Origin: Leishmania mexicana MHOM/GT/2001/U1103 | Taxonomy: Eukaryota; Euglenozoa; Kinetoplastea; Trypanosomatida; Trypanosomatidae | Length of the DNA stretch: 64,000 nucleotides | Direction of reading: 5' to 3' | Assembly: GCF_000234665.1 (NCBI RefSeq) | Contig: NC_018338.1 | Span: forward strand, 236,501-300,500 | In this document: piece by piece, positions 48,710-58,870 of the stretch | Numbering within the stretch: position 1 is the stretch's first letter | Layout of the letters: every line of letters starts with the position of its first letter | Notes under the pieces: model-generated | What the model was told of the DNA's origin: nothing | Databases searched by the model: none | What the model saw: only the letters and a program-made list of their open reading frames with translations | Made by a program: the position numbers and the translations under genes

Positions 48710-51082
48710 ATGTCCTATGCTCAGCAACACCGTAATCGTGTAGAGCTGCATTACCACGAGGTGGAGCAGCCACCTCATGGTTTTTATGCTGCATCGGCGG
48801 CAGTGCATAACGGTCGCACCCCGGTGCGGCTGCAGGACATGATGGTCGACACGCAATACCAGGAGCCGCTCCCACGCGGTGGCAGTGGCCCTTGTCTCAG
48901 CAACTCCTCGCTGCAGCGCAGCAGCGGCAGTGGCGACTCCGCATCGGATTCGCATGACATCTATACGACATGCTACCGGCACCTACATTCGATCATTGGC
49001 GCAAGTGCCGCAGCACGGTGTGAGACAACGCCAAGCGTCAGCGGTGCAGGGGTGCCTCGACAGGCCTTCCAACTGCTACAGCACACCCCAAAGCAAGCTT
49101 CCCCGCCGCTGCTCAAAGCCAGTCGAAAGCGGTTTACCTCTCCTCATTCGACTGTCACAACATCGGAGACAGCGGCGGGGCAGCCGCCAATGCGCCTCTC
49201 TCCGCCTCCTCGAGTGCTAGGGGAGACAGTCGACAGGCGATGCCGTCCCAGTGCGCCAGGTCAACCTGACGTGCTGCATGACTCGCTTTCGACCAAGCTC
49301 CGCGGACGTCGACCGCTCTCTGCTGACGCTAATCGCCGCACCGGTGATCAGGCGCGGCACGCAAAGAGCAGCTCACCCTCTACCGGTGAGCTCTCTGCGA
49401 CGCGGCTTTCCACCTCGCAGTTATCTGCCTCAGCGACGTTCACCGCGCGTCTGCGCAACATCATCGAGACGCGGCAGCAAATCGAGCTGTTGATGCAGTG
49501 GCAGCGGCAAGATGAAGAAGAACTGGTTTACGCCATTTCGAATATCGACAAGCAGTCACAAGGCCGCTCGCACCCGCGGCAGTCGCCACACCCCGGCACT
49601 ACTTTCACCGGCTCGGTTCTTTCGCCTTGGCAGCAGCAGCAGCAGCAGCCGGACGCGGCGGATCGTCCGTCGTATGAGCAAGTCCTCAGCGAGCGCGCCG
49701 TCGTCTTAGCCGCGCTGCGACAGCTCAAAGAGAAGGGCAACATCATTGTTCACAAGCTCTACAACACGGTAAAGGCGCAGCAGGAGCAGGTGCTGGAGCT
49801 CGTCGCCACTGTGGAGGCCTTGAAGAAGGCGAACAAGCGGCTCAAGGATACCCTCGGCAACGGTGGTGCCGTTCGTTGCAACCTCGGCAGCGGCCCAGGC
49901 GCAGCAGCAACGGTGGGGGGCGTCACACGAGTGCCAGACACCGTCACTGAGCTGCAAGAGAAGGTCATCACGCAGCGGCGCGTCATTGAGCAAATGGACC
50001 AACTCATGCAGAATGCCGACCGCATGCTCTTGGCGATGCGCGCGCGCGTCGAGGCCGCGGAGCAGCGGGCCAGCGGTGCGCCGGCAGAACGTCGGCGGCC
50101 TCCACCGCTGCCGCTCACCCCCGGCCGTGGGACGTCCAATGCCAGCACCCCTCGCCAGGCACCAGTCGGGGGAGACGGCGATGTCGCCACCGTCTCGGCG
50201 CAGCAGCAGTGTCTGTTGGGCCGCATTGCACAGTTGCGGCAGGCACTGAAGCAGGAGCAGGCGCAGCGCCTTCACTTGGAGGAGGTCTACGGCGCAACCT
50301 CCGAGGAGACGGCACGCAATGTAGCACTGCTGGAAAAGCGTCTTCAGCGGGTGCAGAACACGCGAGGCGTGATGTACAACAGCAGCGGCAGCGCCACAAA
50401 CCCCTCAGCACTTCACATGGAATGGCACACTTTACTGGGGGAGGGCGGGAGCGGAGGTGGTGTCTCGGCGGCTGAGGAGATCTACCACAAGGGTAAGGCG
50501 CAGCATACCATGTTGCAGACCTCGTCACGCTCGCCCTCGTCCACGCTCGCTCGCACCCTCTTCACGGCCGTGAACGTCGGGGACTCGACCGCGGCGGAGA
50601 ATTATGAAGACGAGAAAAAGGAATATGCAAAGCAAGTGCCGGACGGGTCGAAACGGCAGCCGTCCAGCGAGCCGGCGGCGCCACAGAACGCGCGGCAATG
50701 GCGCGCCTACCTAGGTGGTCCTTGGAGCGCCGCGGACCGCATTAACGTCGACGCGGCGGCTGAAGAGCAGGACCTTCAGCTCGGCATTCCAGTGCCGGAC
50801 ACCTCTAACCTTAGAGACTCGACCTGCCGCTCGTTCGATTCACGCGCCTCCAGCGCGAGTCGGCGTCTTGTGAGCTTTCTGCCTGTGAAAGCTGCGGACG
50901 TCATGAGTTGCGCCGTGGACAGTGTCAGTGACAGAGAGGATGACAATGACGAGGGGCACGTCGCGGTGAGGAGGAGCGGCTCGAACGCGCGGGGGCGCGC
51001 GGCTGTCATTTTTACGGCAATCCCAACGGCGATCCGCTCGTCCTCCTCACCCCTGCCAGACACGATCCCTTCGGCAGGATGA
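48710..51082 (+). CDS. Coiled-coil protein of unknown function
   Basis: 790 residues. The N-terminal 240 residues are low complexity (Ser/Pro/Arg-rich). Then several predicted coiled-coil segments: about 243-275 (RLRNIIETRQQIELLMQWQR), 322-380 (LRQLKEKGNIIVHKLYNTVK through LVATVEALKKANKRLKDTL), 411-455 (ELQEKVITQRRVIEQMDQLM) and 497-550 (RIAQLRQALKQEQAQRLHLE). The C-terminal 230 residues are again low complexity. No transmembrane helix, signal peptide or catalytic motif was seen. Such a layout is common for cytoskeletal, basal body or flagellar proteins in trypanosomatids, but nothing in the sequence proves this. Confidence 0.8.
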   Translation: MSYAQQHRNRVELHYHEVEQPPHGFYAASAAVHNGRTPVRLQDMMVDTQYQEPLPRGGSGPCLSNSSLQRSSGSGDSASDSHDIYTTCYRHLHSIIGASAAARCETTPSVSGAGVPRQAFQLLQHTPKQASPPLLKASRKRFTSPHSTVTTSETAAGQPPMRLSPPPRVLGETVDRRCRPSAPGQPDVLHDSLSTKLRGRRPLSADANRRTGDQARHAKSSSPSTGELSATRLSTSQLSASATFTARLRNIIETRQQIELLMQWQRQDEEELVYAISNIDKQSQGRSHPRQSPHPGTTFTGSVLSPWQQQQQQPDAADRPSYEQVLSERAVVLAALRQLKEKGNIIVHKLYNTVKAQQEQVLELVATVEALKKANKRLKDTLGNGGAVRCNLGSGPGAAATVGGVTRVPDTVTELQEKVITQRRVIEQMDQLMQNADRMLLAMRARVEAAEQRASGAPAERRRPPPLPLTPGRGTSNASTPRQAPVGGDGDVATVSAQQQCLLGRIAQLRQALKQEQAQRLHLEEVYGATSEETARNVALLEKRLQRVQNTRGVMYNSSGSATNPSALHMEWHTLLGEGGSGGGVSAAEEIYHKGKAQHTMLQTSSRSPSSTLARTLFTAVNVGDSTAAENYEDEKKEYAKQVPDGSKRQPSSEPAAPQNARQWRAYLGGPWSAADRINVDAAAEEQDLQLGIPVPDTSNLRDSTCRSFDSRASSASRRLVSFLPVKAADVMSCAVDSVSDREDDNDEGHVAVRRSGSNARGRAAVIFTAIPTAIRSSSSPLPDTIPSAG

Positions 51083-51808
51083 TCAGCTGTGTGGCAGCAG
51101 CGCTTGAGCAAGCGCCTGGAGGACCTGGACAAGGCCAAGGCAGATATGGTAGTGCTGCCGTGATGCACCGCTTCAAGCAGCGACAGATGCCGTCAACTGC
51201 ACGCACACGTATGACAAGTTGCGTCTTAGTGTGTCTGTGTGTGTTCACCGTTTCGACGAGAAGCTACTCTCAGGTCTTGGACAAGGCGACCCTGATGTGT
51301 TGCGGCGACAGCAATTCGCCGGTGCGCGCGAGGTGCGTGCATTTGGAGCACGAGTGCGCCTCGCGCTGCTATTCTTTTTTCTTTCTCCCTCTCTCTGAGG
51401 CGCAATATCCTCTACTGTCTGCGTCTGTGGAAGCATGTGTCTCTCCTCGCACTTCAATCGTGGTAGGGATCTGAACGCGGCCGTCGCCGAGCAGTGGCAT
51501 GTGTGCGCAAAGAAACACAACGGCCATGATTGGCGACCGCAATCACCTGCGTGATCGTGCGGGTCCTGTCCGTGGCCTTGCGCAGACGCGCACCATGCAA
51601 AGGAAACACTCTGCAGTGTGGTCGAGTTGTCGCCCGTGAATCAAGCGCTAGTCGATATCTGCATCCGTACGTCCAACTCCGTTTTTGGCTCCTCTACGCC
51701 ACCCGAGAGCTGAGAAGCCGCTCTGTTGAGTCACAATGCGCTTGCCACCCGCTCCTCTTCAGCCCTTCCTTTTCTCTCTGCGTACCGCCGTCGCGAAGAA
51801 AGTCGGAG
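51083..51808. other. Intergenic spacer upstream of the actin-like gene
   Basis: About 730 bp. An in-frame ORF extension from a TTG at 51530 runs through its end, but it contains no Met before 51809 and looks like leader. Pyrimidine-rich sequence with TTCAG (AG at 51761-51762) is a possible splice acceptor 47 nt before the ATG. Confidence 0.55.
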
Positions 51809-53371
51809 ATGGAGTCGCAGCAGTACCACTACCCCGCATCCTCCACAGTGTCCCCGGCGCTTAGCCGAGCAGGCGTCTCCTCGACACCGGTGCTCATTCT
51901 CGACCTGGGCAGCCGCACCATCAAGTCGGGCCTGCACACCGCGACAACGCCGCACCTCACACCCGCTCTTGTCGGCACACCAAAATACCCGCGCTGTCTA
52001 CCACAGGCATCGTCGTCGTCCAATCAGAGTAGCAGCATCAGCACGAGCTCTTTTGTGGTTGGAAGCGACGCTGCCTCTCGCCGCGCCGTGCTGCGGCTCA
52101 GTCGGCCCATACAGCATGGAGGGGTCATCATGGACTGGGTCGGGGCGCGACCTCTGTTGCGGCAGAGCATTCAGAACGCTCTGGTCCCTCCGCCGTCGTC
52201 ACTGGTGGTGCGACAGTCATTCGAGGAGGGCGAAGATGTCCTCTACTCACTGGTCGAGACCCCCTTTGCGTCTCGACCCCAGCGGGCCAGGTTGGCGGAA
52301 CTCCTCTTTGAAGGCCCCGACCAAGAGGCTCTCGTGAGCGACAGTGGTAAGCAGCAACGCGTGGGTCCTCGTGCGGCCGGTGTGTTCTGCGGCGTAGGAC
52401 CGCTGCTAGCCCTGTATGCCACTGGGCAAACAACTGGTGTCGTCGTCGACGTCGGCGACGGCGCTGTAAGCACTGCAGCGGCGGCCGACGGCTATGTTCT
52501 GCCTCAGTGCCTCCAGCGAGAGGCGGACGGTGCAACGGGGGTAGCCGTTACGTCGTACTTGACGCGCTTACTGTACCAAAGCGGCGTACTCGGCCCAGCA
52601 GCGGTGACGGCGGCTTTCAGGCGATCAGCACCGCCATCGCTCTTGGGCACCGCGAGAAACGGCTTGAGTAGCGGTGCTGGCGCCGGCACCCAGCAAGAAC
52701 GCGAGCTAGTTTACGCGATCAAGGAGGCGTGCTGCACCGTGTCTGCCACGCCGCTCTTCTCAACCAAATCCTCCCTCGCCGCGGCAGACGCCAGCACCGC
52801 TGCCACGCCGTCTCTCGACGAGCTCAATTCTGCGCTGATTGCTGCTTCTGCTCAGCGCACACGACAGAGCGGGTCTGGCGGCAGCGGTGCGGCTCACGCC
52901 AGCACCCCGTCCTCGCACCCCTTCACGCTCCCAGATGGCAGCTTTCTCGAAGTCGGCGCCGCGGAAGCCGCGCAGGCGTCAGAGGTGCTCTTCTACCCAG
53001 TCCTTATGGGGAGTGAGGGCCGCGGCGTGGTTGACGTAGTGCTGGACGCGGTGGCCGCCGCTCCTGCGGAACTGCAGCCGCAGCTGCTCGGAAACGTTGT
53101 CGTGACGGGTGGTGCGACTTGCAGCGCTGGCTTCGGGTACCGTTTCTTCAAGGAGATGCAACAGCGTATTCGCGGAAGTGCTGCGTCGTCCACCAACGGC
53201 TCCTCGAATCAGCGCATCTGCGTGTCCGCCCCAGAGCAGCGCGCCTACGCGGCGTGGATGGGGGCCAGCTACGTGGCGCAGATATCGTCGTTTGCGAGCA
53301 GCATGGTCGTAACGCGCGCGGCCTACGAAGAAGAGGGTGAGGCAGCTCTGGCAAGGAGAGTGTTGACGTAG
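51809..53371 (+). CDS. Divergent actin-related protein
   Basis: 520 residues with the actin/Hsp70 ATPase fold signature in order: phosphate-1 loop LILDLGSRTIKSGL (Asp32); IMDWVGARPLLRQSIQNAL, equivalent to the actin N-W helix region; phosphate-2 motif VVVDVGDGAVSTAA (Asp214, Gly216) followed by DGYVLP, like actin EGYALP; VYAIKEACCTVS; adenosine motif VVVTGGATCSAGFGYRF (Gly434-Gly435); and the C-terminal APEQRAYAAWMGASYVAQISSF (Trp483), like actin W-I-G-G-S. Ser/Gly/Ala-rich inserts (about 62-80, 320-365) make it longer than actin (375). Divergence at these loops and a normal W-x-G-x-S end suggest an Arp rather than a conventional actin; which Arp class is unclear. ATG 51809 is the first Met in frame. 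Confidence 0.82.
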   Translation: MESQQYHYPASSTVSPALSRAGVSSTPVLILDLGSRTIKSGLHTATTPHLTPALVGTPKYPRCLPQASSSSNQSSSISTSSFVVGSDAASRRAVLRLSRPIQHGGVIMDWVGARPLLRQSIQNALVPPPSSLVVRQSFEEGEDVLYSLVETPFASRPQRARLAELLFEGPDQEALVSDSGKQQRVGPRAAGVFCGVGPLLALYATGQTTGVVVDVGDGAVSTAAAADGYVLPQCLQREADGATGVAVTSYLTRLLYQSGVLGPAAVTAAFRRSAPPSLLGTARNGLSSGAGAGTQQERELVYAIKEACCTVSATPLFSTKSSLAAADASTAATPSLDELNSALIAASAQRTRQSGSGGSGAAHASTPSSHPFTLPDGSFLEVGAAEAAQASEVLFYPVLMGSEGRGVVDVVLDAVAAAPAELQPQLLGNVVVTGGATCSAGFGYRFFKEMQQRIRGSAASSTNGSSNQRICVSAPEQRAYAAWMGASYVAQISSFASSMVVTRAAYEEEGEAALARRVLT

Positions 53372-55831
53372 ACGCGGTCATGACGACTGCGCCTTCTTTG
53401 TCAGAGCCACGTGCATCCACTCACGATGAATTCTAGCATACGAACCAAGGAGTGCAGAAAAAAAAAGAAAGGAGAAACTGGCGTGGCGTGTGCTCTTCCC
53501 CTCTGTGCTCTGGTGTGTGCGCGTCCGCCTCGTAACTTCTCGCTCCCCACCCCCTCCCTCCGGGGCGCCCTGAGCTAAGGCGACCCGTGAGTCCATGTGT
53601 TACTTCTGCTATCGCGTATGTTCACTCCCTCACCGCCGAGCTCCTCCCATTTTTTCTTCTTCCGCCCTCTCCCCATTTCTCTGCTGCCTTTCTTCTGCGC
53701 TCGTACCATGAGGGAGTTAGCCCTGTGTGCGTCGTTGTTGGCGTTCCTGTCTCTGTTCTCTTACGCCCAATCCCCTCCCACAGTCGTTTCTTCTTGATGC
53801 GATTTGGGGAGGTTGTGGCTCCGTCGTCGCACGCAGGCACTCATCATACATCCACAGACATTCTCTCACCCACCCACCCCCCGCGCGCAAGCACACCGCA
53901 TACCTCATTCAGTCAATGCATTCATTTATCCATCGCTCGCTTGCTCTACCTCTGCTCCTTTCCCTTGTGTTTTTGCTGTTGTTCCTTTGTGCCAGTTCAC
54001 CTCGGAGGTGTGCCGTTCCTATTTTCTTCCGTGTTGGGTGCCCCTCCGGCTCTCGTCACCCTCCCGGTCGTGCGGCCTCGCACTTGCGTCTCGGGCTCGC
54101 ACAGGCGGTGGTGCAGCAAGGCTCCCCCGCGTAGAGGAGGGCGCGCATCACTCACCTTATCTTTTCTCTTGTCCCTGTTGTTGTTTGCTCGCGGACTAAA
54201 AGAACGAAAAAGAGAACAAAAAAAAGGCGTGTGGGGTGACTGTGCATGGGTGCGCGTGCGTCTACTGCGCCCGTCCCGTGGAACATCGGAAGCCTCGTCA
54301 TTACTACCTCCCTCTTTCGCTGCCTCGTGTAGACTAACGCATTCGCACGAGTGACTTATACACGAGAAGGAGACGCTGTAGCAAATTTCTTTTTTCCCCC
54401 TTCCCCACTCCCCTCCGCCCCATCACTCTTCACCGCACCGCACCGCACCCCTCCTCCCCCTCTTGCGCGCCACTTCTCCCGCAGGAGTCCACAAGTTGTT
54501 AACAACAACAGCAGGAGGACTCTTTCTTGTCCACCACACCCCTTTTTCACCCTCTCCGTTGTTGATCGTCCCTATCGCGCGTTTGCCCCTGGCTCCGGTG
54601 CTTTTCATCTTTTCGAGAGGGGATACCTGTGCCAGTCGCTGCGTGCCTAGTCTAAGAGCCGGCCATTTTCCCTCCGGCGCCACGCCTTCCCCCGCACTTT
54701 TCCTTGTATCTATCTGCTGCATGGTGCTGTCTTTGGTCGCCTCTGTGCTCTCTCCCTCTGTACGCCTTCCCATTCGTACACATTTGTACACATACACACG
54801 CAACGTAATAATCTCGGAAACAAGCCCTAGCGTCCTCCTCCCCCCCTGTCATCATCACCAAACTGGTCTTTTCCTGCTTGGTTATATCCTACCTCGCTTG
54901 ATTGTTTTTTTTCCTGCTCTCTTCCTCTTCGTGCGTGCGTGTGAGCGTGTACGCGTGTGTGTGTGTGTGTCTTGGCTTCGCTTCTACCCTCTTAAAACTA
55001 GTTGCTGTTCTTGTTTGTTTGGCTCTTGGTGGTGGTGGTGGTGGTGCGCGCAGTACGTCGTGCGCTTGAAGGTTTATTTACGGTGTTGCATGAGTGTGTG
55101 TGTGTGTGTGTCTGTCTGTCTGTGTGCTCTCGTCCTTTCTCTTTCTTCCCCTCACCTCCCCTCCCCACCCACCCCCCGCACACACACACAAACACGCCTC
55201 CGCTTCGTCCGTTCTAGACCTTCCCACCAAACATCAATAAACAATTTTACATCACTTATGGCAGGCGTGTAAGAGACGCCTCGACAAAACAACCTGTTGT
55301 TCTGCCGGCTACTCCGATTGAACCTTGTTTTTCTTTCTTCCCCTTTATTTTTCGATAGCCCGTCTCTTCCCTCTTCCTCTCTCCCTCCCTCCCCCACCTC
55401 TATACCTCTTGCTGTGGTGGGTGTGGGTGTGTGTACACGTGGAGCCTTTTCCTCGTTTGCTTGTGTGTTTCCTTCCGCTTTCTTCTTCTCGGTCTTGCGC
55501 TCTTGTGAACGGAAGGGGGCGTGTCTTTGGTGGCCCCTCCCTCCCTCTCCTTGTGTGCGTGTGTGGTCTAGTCCCTCCCTCCCTCCCTCCCTCCTTCTCT
55601 TTCCATTTTGGCCATTTCCGTCTCATCACTGGGTTTTTTCGCTCTGCTTTGTTGTTCTACTCCCTATCAACGGCATAGTGGACAGTGTTCGTCAAACATT
55701 TGGGCAGTGTGTGCGCCCCGGTGTTTGTGTCCTTGACACTCCTTGAGTGTACTCACGAGCTCACCTGGGTCTAACTAGCCCCCTCTCCCTTGTGTTGCCT
55801 CTCGTGTATCGCCCGCGCGCGCGCATGCGTA
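53372..55831. other. Long pyrimidine-rich intergenic spacer, no gene seen
   Basis: About 2.5 kb, strongly T/C-rich on the + strand through most of its length, with GT runs (about 54954-54971 and 55096-55112), a (GGT)n stretch (about 55028-55046) and long CCCT tracts (about 55379-55395 and 55574-55596). ORFs of up to about 270 codons arise from this composition and have hydrophobic nonsense-like products, so they are not called. Several pyrimidine tracts could serve as splice signals for the 55832 gene. Confidence 0.6.
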
Positions 55832-58800
55832 ATGGCGTACGCTTACACAGACCCAACATCCATCAGCTACGTCCTGCAACGCGCACACGATGAGCTGCGG
55901 CGTGGCGAGAATCAGCACTACCGCTCCACCGAGGCTCAGTACACGAATCATATAAAAGAACTACTGGGTAGCTTGGAGCGCTACCTCGAAACGTGCGGCG
56001 TGCGGCTTCCCACTGAAATACAGGAGGGCGCAGAGATTACTGCTGCCGCGGCGGCAGCTGGTGCGAAGGAAAGCGAGCGAGCACCGTTTTCGGCGCCACC
56101 ACGCGGTCTTTTGGTGGGAACTCGGCGTGTAAGCCAAGGCCGCCGCATCAACAGCGGGTCTGCGTCCGCATCTGTTACAGTCGGCAGTGCAAAATGCACC
56201 AGCGACGCCGTGAACCGGCACGAGGAGACAAGCAGCAATGTCAGTGTTTACTCAAGTGGGCCAGTCCGCAGCGGGTGGGGAAATCTGGCAACCCCATGCG
56301 AGGCGCAGCGCGGCAGCGGCGCGGCGAACGCGTGCCATGTCGCGAGCAGCGGCCCCGTAGCGGCGGCGACGTCGACTCTTCACGGTATTTCTCTGAAGAG
56401 CAACCAGGTAAACACCATGTGTAGCTCTTCCTCTTCGCCGCTCGGGGCCGCCTACCAGCAGCATATCGCGCCGGGCAATAAGAGCGTGTGTACGGCCAAC
56501 AGCGAAAGTGAGGCGAGCATCCTATACAAATCACAGCAATCGACCACGGCGCATGCTGCATACTCGTCCTCTTCGCCATCCACGGCCGTTGACGTTAGGC
56601 CTGACGGCAACGTGGAAGGCAATACCACCTCTCTTATGTACAGCGGCGATGCCGCTGGCGTGGACAGCTGCAGTGTGGACAGTGGCAGTGCCCCCATCGT
56701 GGTCATCATCGACTCTGGGTGCGGCGGCGGTAACGGGACGAGGAGCAGGGGGCGCGGCGAGAGTGTGGCAATGAGGTCGCCCCCCGCACCGCCGAAGCTG
56801 CCGGACCACTACACTGGGGAGGGCGTGCGCGGCGGTCTCTATGCATCAGGCAACGGTTTCAGTCGCAGCGTCAGCACCCACCGTACGGTGTCGAGCGCGA
56901 TTGCCTCTGCATCCTGTGTTTCCGATCCAGGTGCGGGTACCGCTTGCACCGCTGCCGCCCATGACCGCTGGGGTGAGTTTGGTACCTTCGTGCAGTCAAT
57001 CACGGAAAGCCGCCAGAACAGTAATCTGGCGTCTCTCAGGAGCGCAGCCGCGGCGGAATGTCCGCTGCCGAGCGGCGTCAAGGGTGCTCTGGCTGCCCCT
57101 CTCCTTACCGCACTGCGCAATGCGGAAAACGGCAGCAGTGGAGCAGTGTCAGCCTCGCTTGCCGTGGTAGCTCCGCCACCCGGTGCCGACCCCATGGTTG
57201 GCTTGCAGCTCCCCTACCTGCCCAGCACTGGCACCTCCATGACGACCCCTCCCGCGCCTGTCTTGTCTGCCGCTGTAGGAAGGCAGGTGCAGTCGTCGCC
57301 GCTGGACTCGAGTGGCGCCAACATTAGCACCTCTTCTCTGACACTACAGGTGGCGCACGGAGGCGGCAGCAGCGCGGTGCGTGCGTTGGCCGCGGCAGGC
57401 GTCGCAGCGGAAGCGGGTGGCAACAGCGAGATGACAGACGCAGAGGTTGTGAAGTCGCTGTCACCTTCATTCGGTATCTTGAGCTCCCCTCTTCCAATCG
57501 CCCTAGTGCCACGACAACACTGCGTGGAAAAGGCGGGTGCCGGAGTGGCGCAGCTCGAGCACATTCCCTCTCCTCCGCAGCACTCATGGCCTGGTCGGCC
57601 AGCCTATTTTACAACTGTAGCCGCCCCCATGCAGCGCGTGGCGTCTGAGCCGCTTGCCAGTCATCGCCTCTGCGCCGGTGGCGGTGACGGCACGGATTCA
57701 ATTGCGTACCACCAACAGGCACAGTGCGGCTCAGTTCCGCCATATCCCAGAACGTCAGCTGGCGCGGTCGCGGCGACAGCGGCAGCGGCAGCGGCAACGA
57801 TCGCGCCGACGAGGAATCCGGAGAAGGAGCAGCTGATGAGCCGCTTACGAGAGGTGCTGGAGCGCTCCGTCTTTGGGAAATCATCGGTTCAGCCCTCTGC
57901 AGTGCCATCCGCGGTTGCTGCGTGCAGCGTAGGAGAGGATCAAGTGAAACACTCTGCACCCGGCAGCACCAGGGTGCCAGTGTCAGCACTTGTGCCTTCG
58001 CCCCAGCCGCTTCGGCAGAACCAGCGGACGCCAGGCTATCCTACTCCGTTGCCGGGCACAACAAAGACAGACGACACCCCTGACGGGTCAGCAAACGCGC
58101 AGCGTAGCGACAGCCCGCCTGAGCTCAAGGACCGCGGCAATCGTGGGGATGGGACTGGCGGTGTGGCATGGGACGACTCGTGGGATTTCCTTCGGCTCGC
58201 CACCGCCGCTATCTCAGAGTTCCCGCACACCACGTCAAGCAAAGGTATCGTCAGCGAAGCAGCCACTTCTCACAGTGTGTCGCGCGGGACTGTGCGTCCC
58301 GAGGACGGAGGCAGCATGGGTCCTCCCAGGTGTGATCACACGCCGAAGGAGGGGGGCCACGCCTACCGATATGTCGGCAGCAGCAACAAAGCCGCTACCA
58401 TGACCGCAGCAAGGCCATCTGGTGGCCTCAGTGCCTGTCGCAGGTGGGACAAGGGCAGCTGCACGACAGCGAACGGCACCTCCTCCCGTGCATCCGCGAC
58501 AGAGATGATAGCGGCATCGTTCGTCGCCAACGCGCAGCATTACCCTTCTCCATTGCCTGTTCCCATGTCGTGGATGCGACCCGCACGCAGCCCGCCAGGC
58601 ATAGCGTTGCAGGGCGCCTCGGCGTCCGATGGATACCCCCCAGGACTCACGAAGAGCGACATCGACAACTTCACCCGAGCTGAAGAAGTACTGCGAGCAC
58701 GCCAGAGTCATTCGACGGGGGGTAAGAGGGCTCTAACTGATGAGCAACAGTCATCGCAGCACGATGACGGAGAGAGGCAGTCCTCCTCGACCAACTTCTC

Positions 58801-58870
58801 CCCAGCACACGCGGAGAAGCAGCAGCTGATGCAGCGGTTGCGCATGGTGCTCAGCCGTCATGGTGAGTGA
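55832..58870 (+). CDS. Low-complexity protein with duplicated helical motif, unknown function
   Basis: 1,012 residues, mostly Ser/Ala/Gly/Thr-rich and disordered-looking. An ordered N-terminus (about 10-60) includes YVLQRAHDELRRGEN and HIKELLGSLERYLETCGVRL. A charged helix is repeated: EKEQLMSRLREVLERS at about 664-679 and EKQQLMQRLRMVLSRHGE at 995-1012, the latter forming the extreme C-terminus. Short hydrophobic islands (SWDFLRLATAAISEFP, SDIDNFTRAEEVLRAR) may be binding motifs. There is no known domain, membrane segment or signal peptide. The frame is open from TTG 55790, but ATG 55832 is the first Met. An out-of-frame ATG at 55825 overlaps the start (see findings). Confidence 0.8.
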   Translation: MAYAYTDPTSISYVLQRAHDELRRGENQHYRSTEAQYTNHIKELLGSLERYLETCGVRLPTEIQEGAEITAAAAAAGAKESERAPFSAPPRGLLVGTRRVSQGRRINSGSASASVTVGSAKCTSDAVNRHEETSSNVSVYSSGPVRSGWGNLATPCEAQRGSGAANACHVASSGPVAAATSTLHGISLKSNQVNTMCSSSSSPLGAAYQQHIAPGNKSVCTANSESEASILYKSQQSTTAHAAYSSSSPSTAVDVRPDGNVEGNTTSLMYSGDAAGVDSCSVDSGSAPIVVIIDSGCGGGNGTRSRGRGESVAMRSPPAPPKLPDHYTGEGVRGGLYASGNGFSRSVSTHRTVSSAIASASCVSDPGAGTACTAAAHDRWGEFGTFVQSITESRQNSNLASLRSAAAAECPLPSGVKGALAAPLLTALRNAENGSSGAVSASLAVVAPPPGADPMVGLQLPYLPSTGTSMTTPPAPVLSAAVGRQVQSSPLDSSGANISTSSLTLQVAHGGGSSAVRALAAAGVAAEAGGNSEMTDAEVVKSLSPSFGILSSPLPIALVPRQHCVEKAGAGVAQLEHIPSPPQHSWPGRPAYFTTVAAPMQRVASEPLASHRLCAGGGDGTDSIAYHQQAQCGSVPPYPRTSAGAVAATAAAAAATIAPTRNPEKEQLMSRLREVLERSVFGKSSVQPSAVPSAVAACSVGEDQVKHSAPGSTRVPVSALVPSPQPLRQNQRTPGYPTPLPGTTKTDDTPDGSANAQRSDSPPELKDRGNRGDGTGGVAWDDSWDFLRLATAAISEFPHTTSSKGIVSEAATSHSVSRGTVRPEDGGSMGPPRCDHTPKEGGHAYRYVGSSNKAATMTAARPSGGLSACRRWDKGSCTTANGTSSRASATEMIAASFVANAQHYPSPLPVPMSWMRPARSPPGIALQGASASDGYPPGLTKSDIDNFTRAEEVLRARQSHSTGGKRALTDEQQSSQHDDGERQSSSTNFSPAHAEKQQLMQRLRMVLSRHGE

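Noticed and set aside
53587..55272. Long + strand frames (255 and 269 codons) in the spacer after the actin-like gene
   Set aside because: Phe/Leu/Ser/Pro/Cys-rich products of C/T-rich and GT-rich spacer DNA, without domains or coding-like codon pattern.
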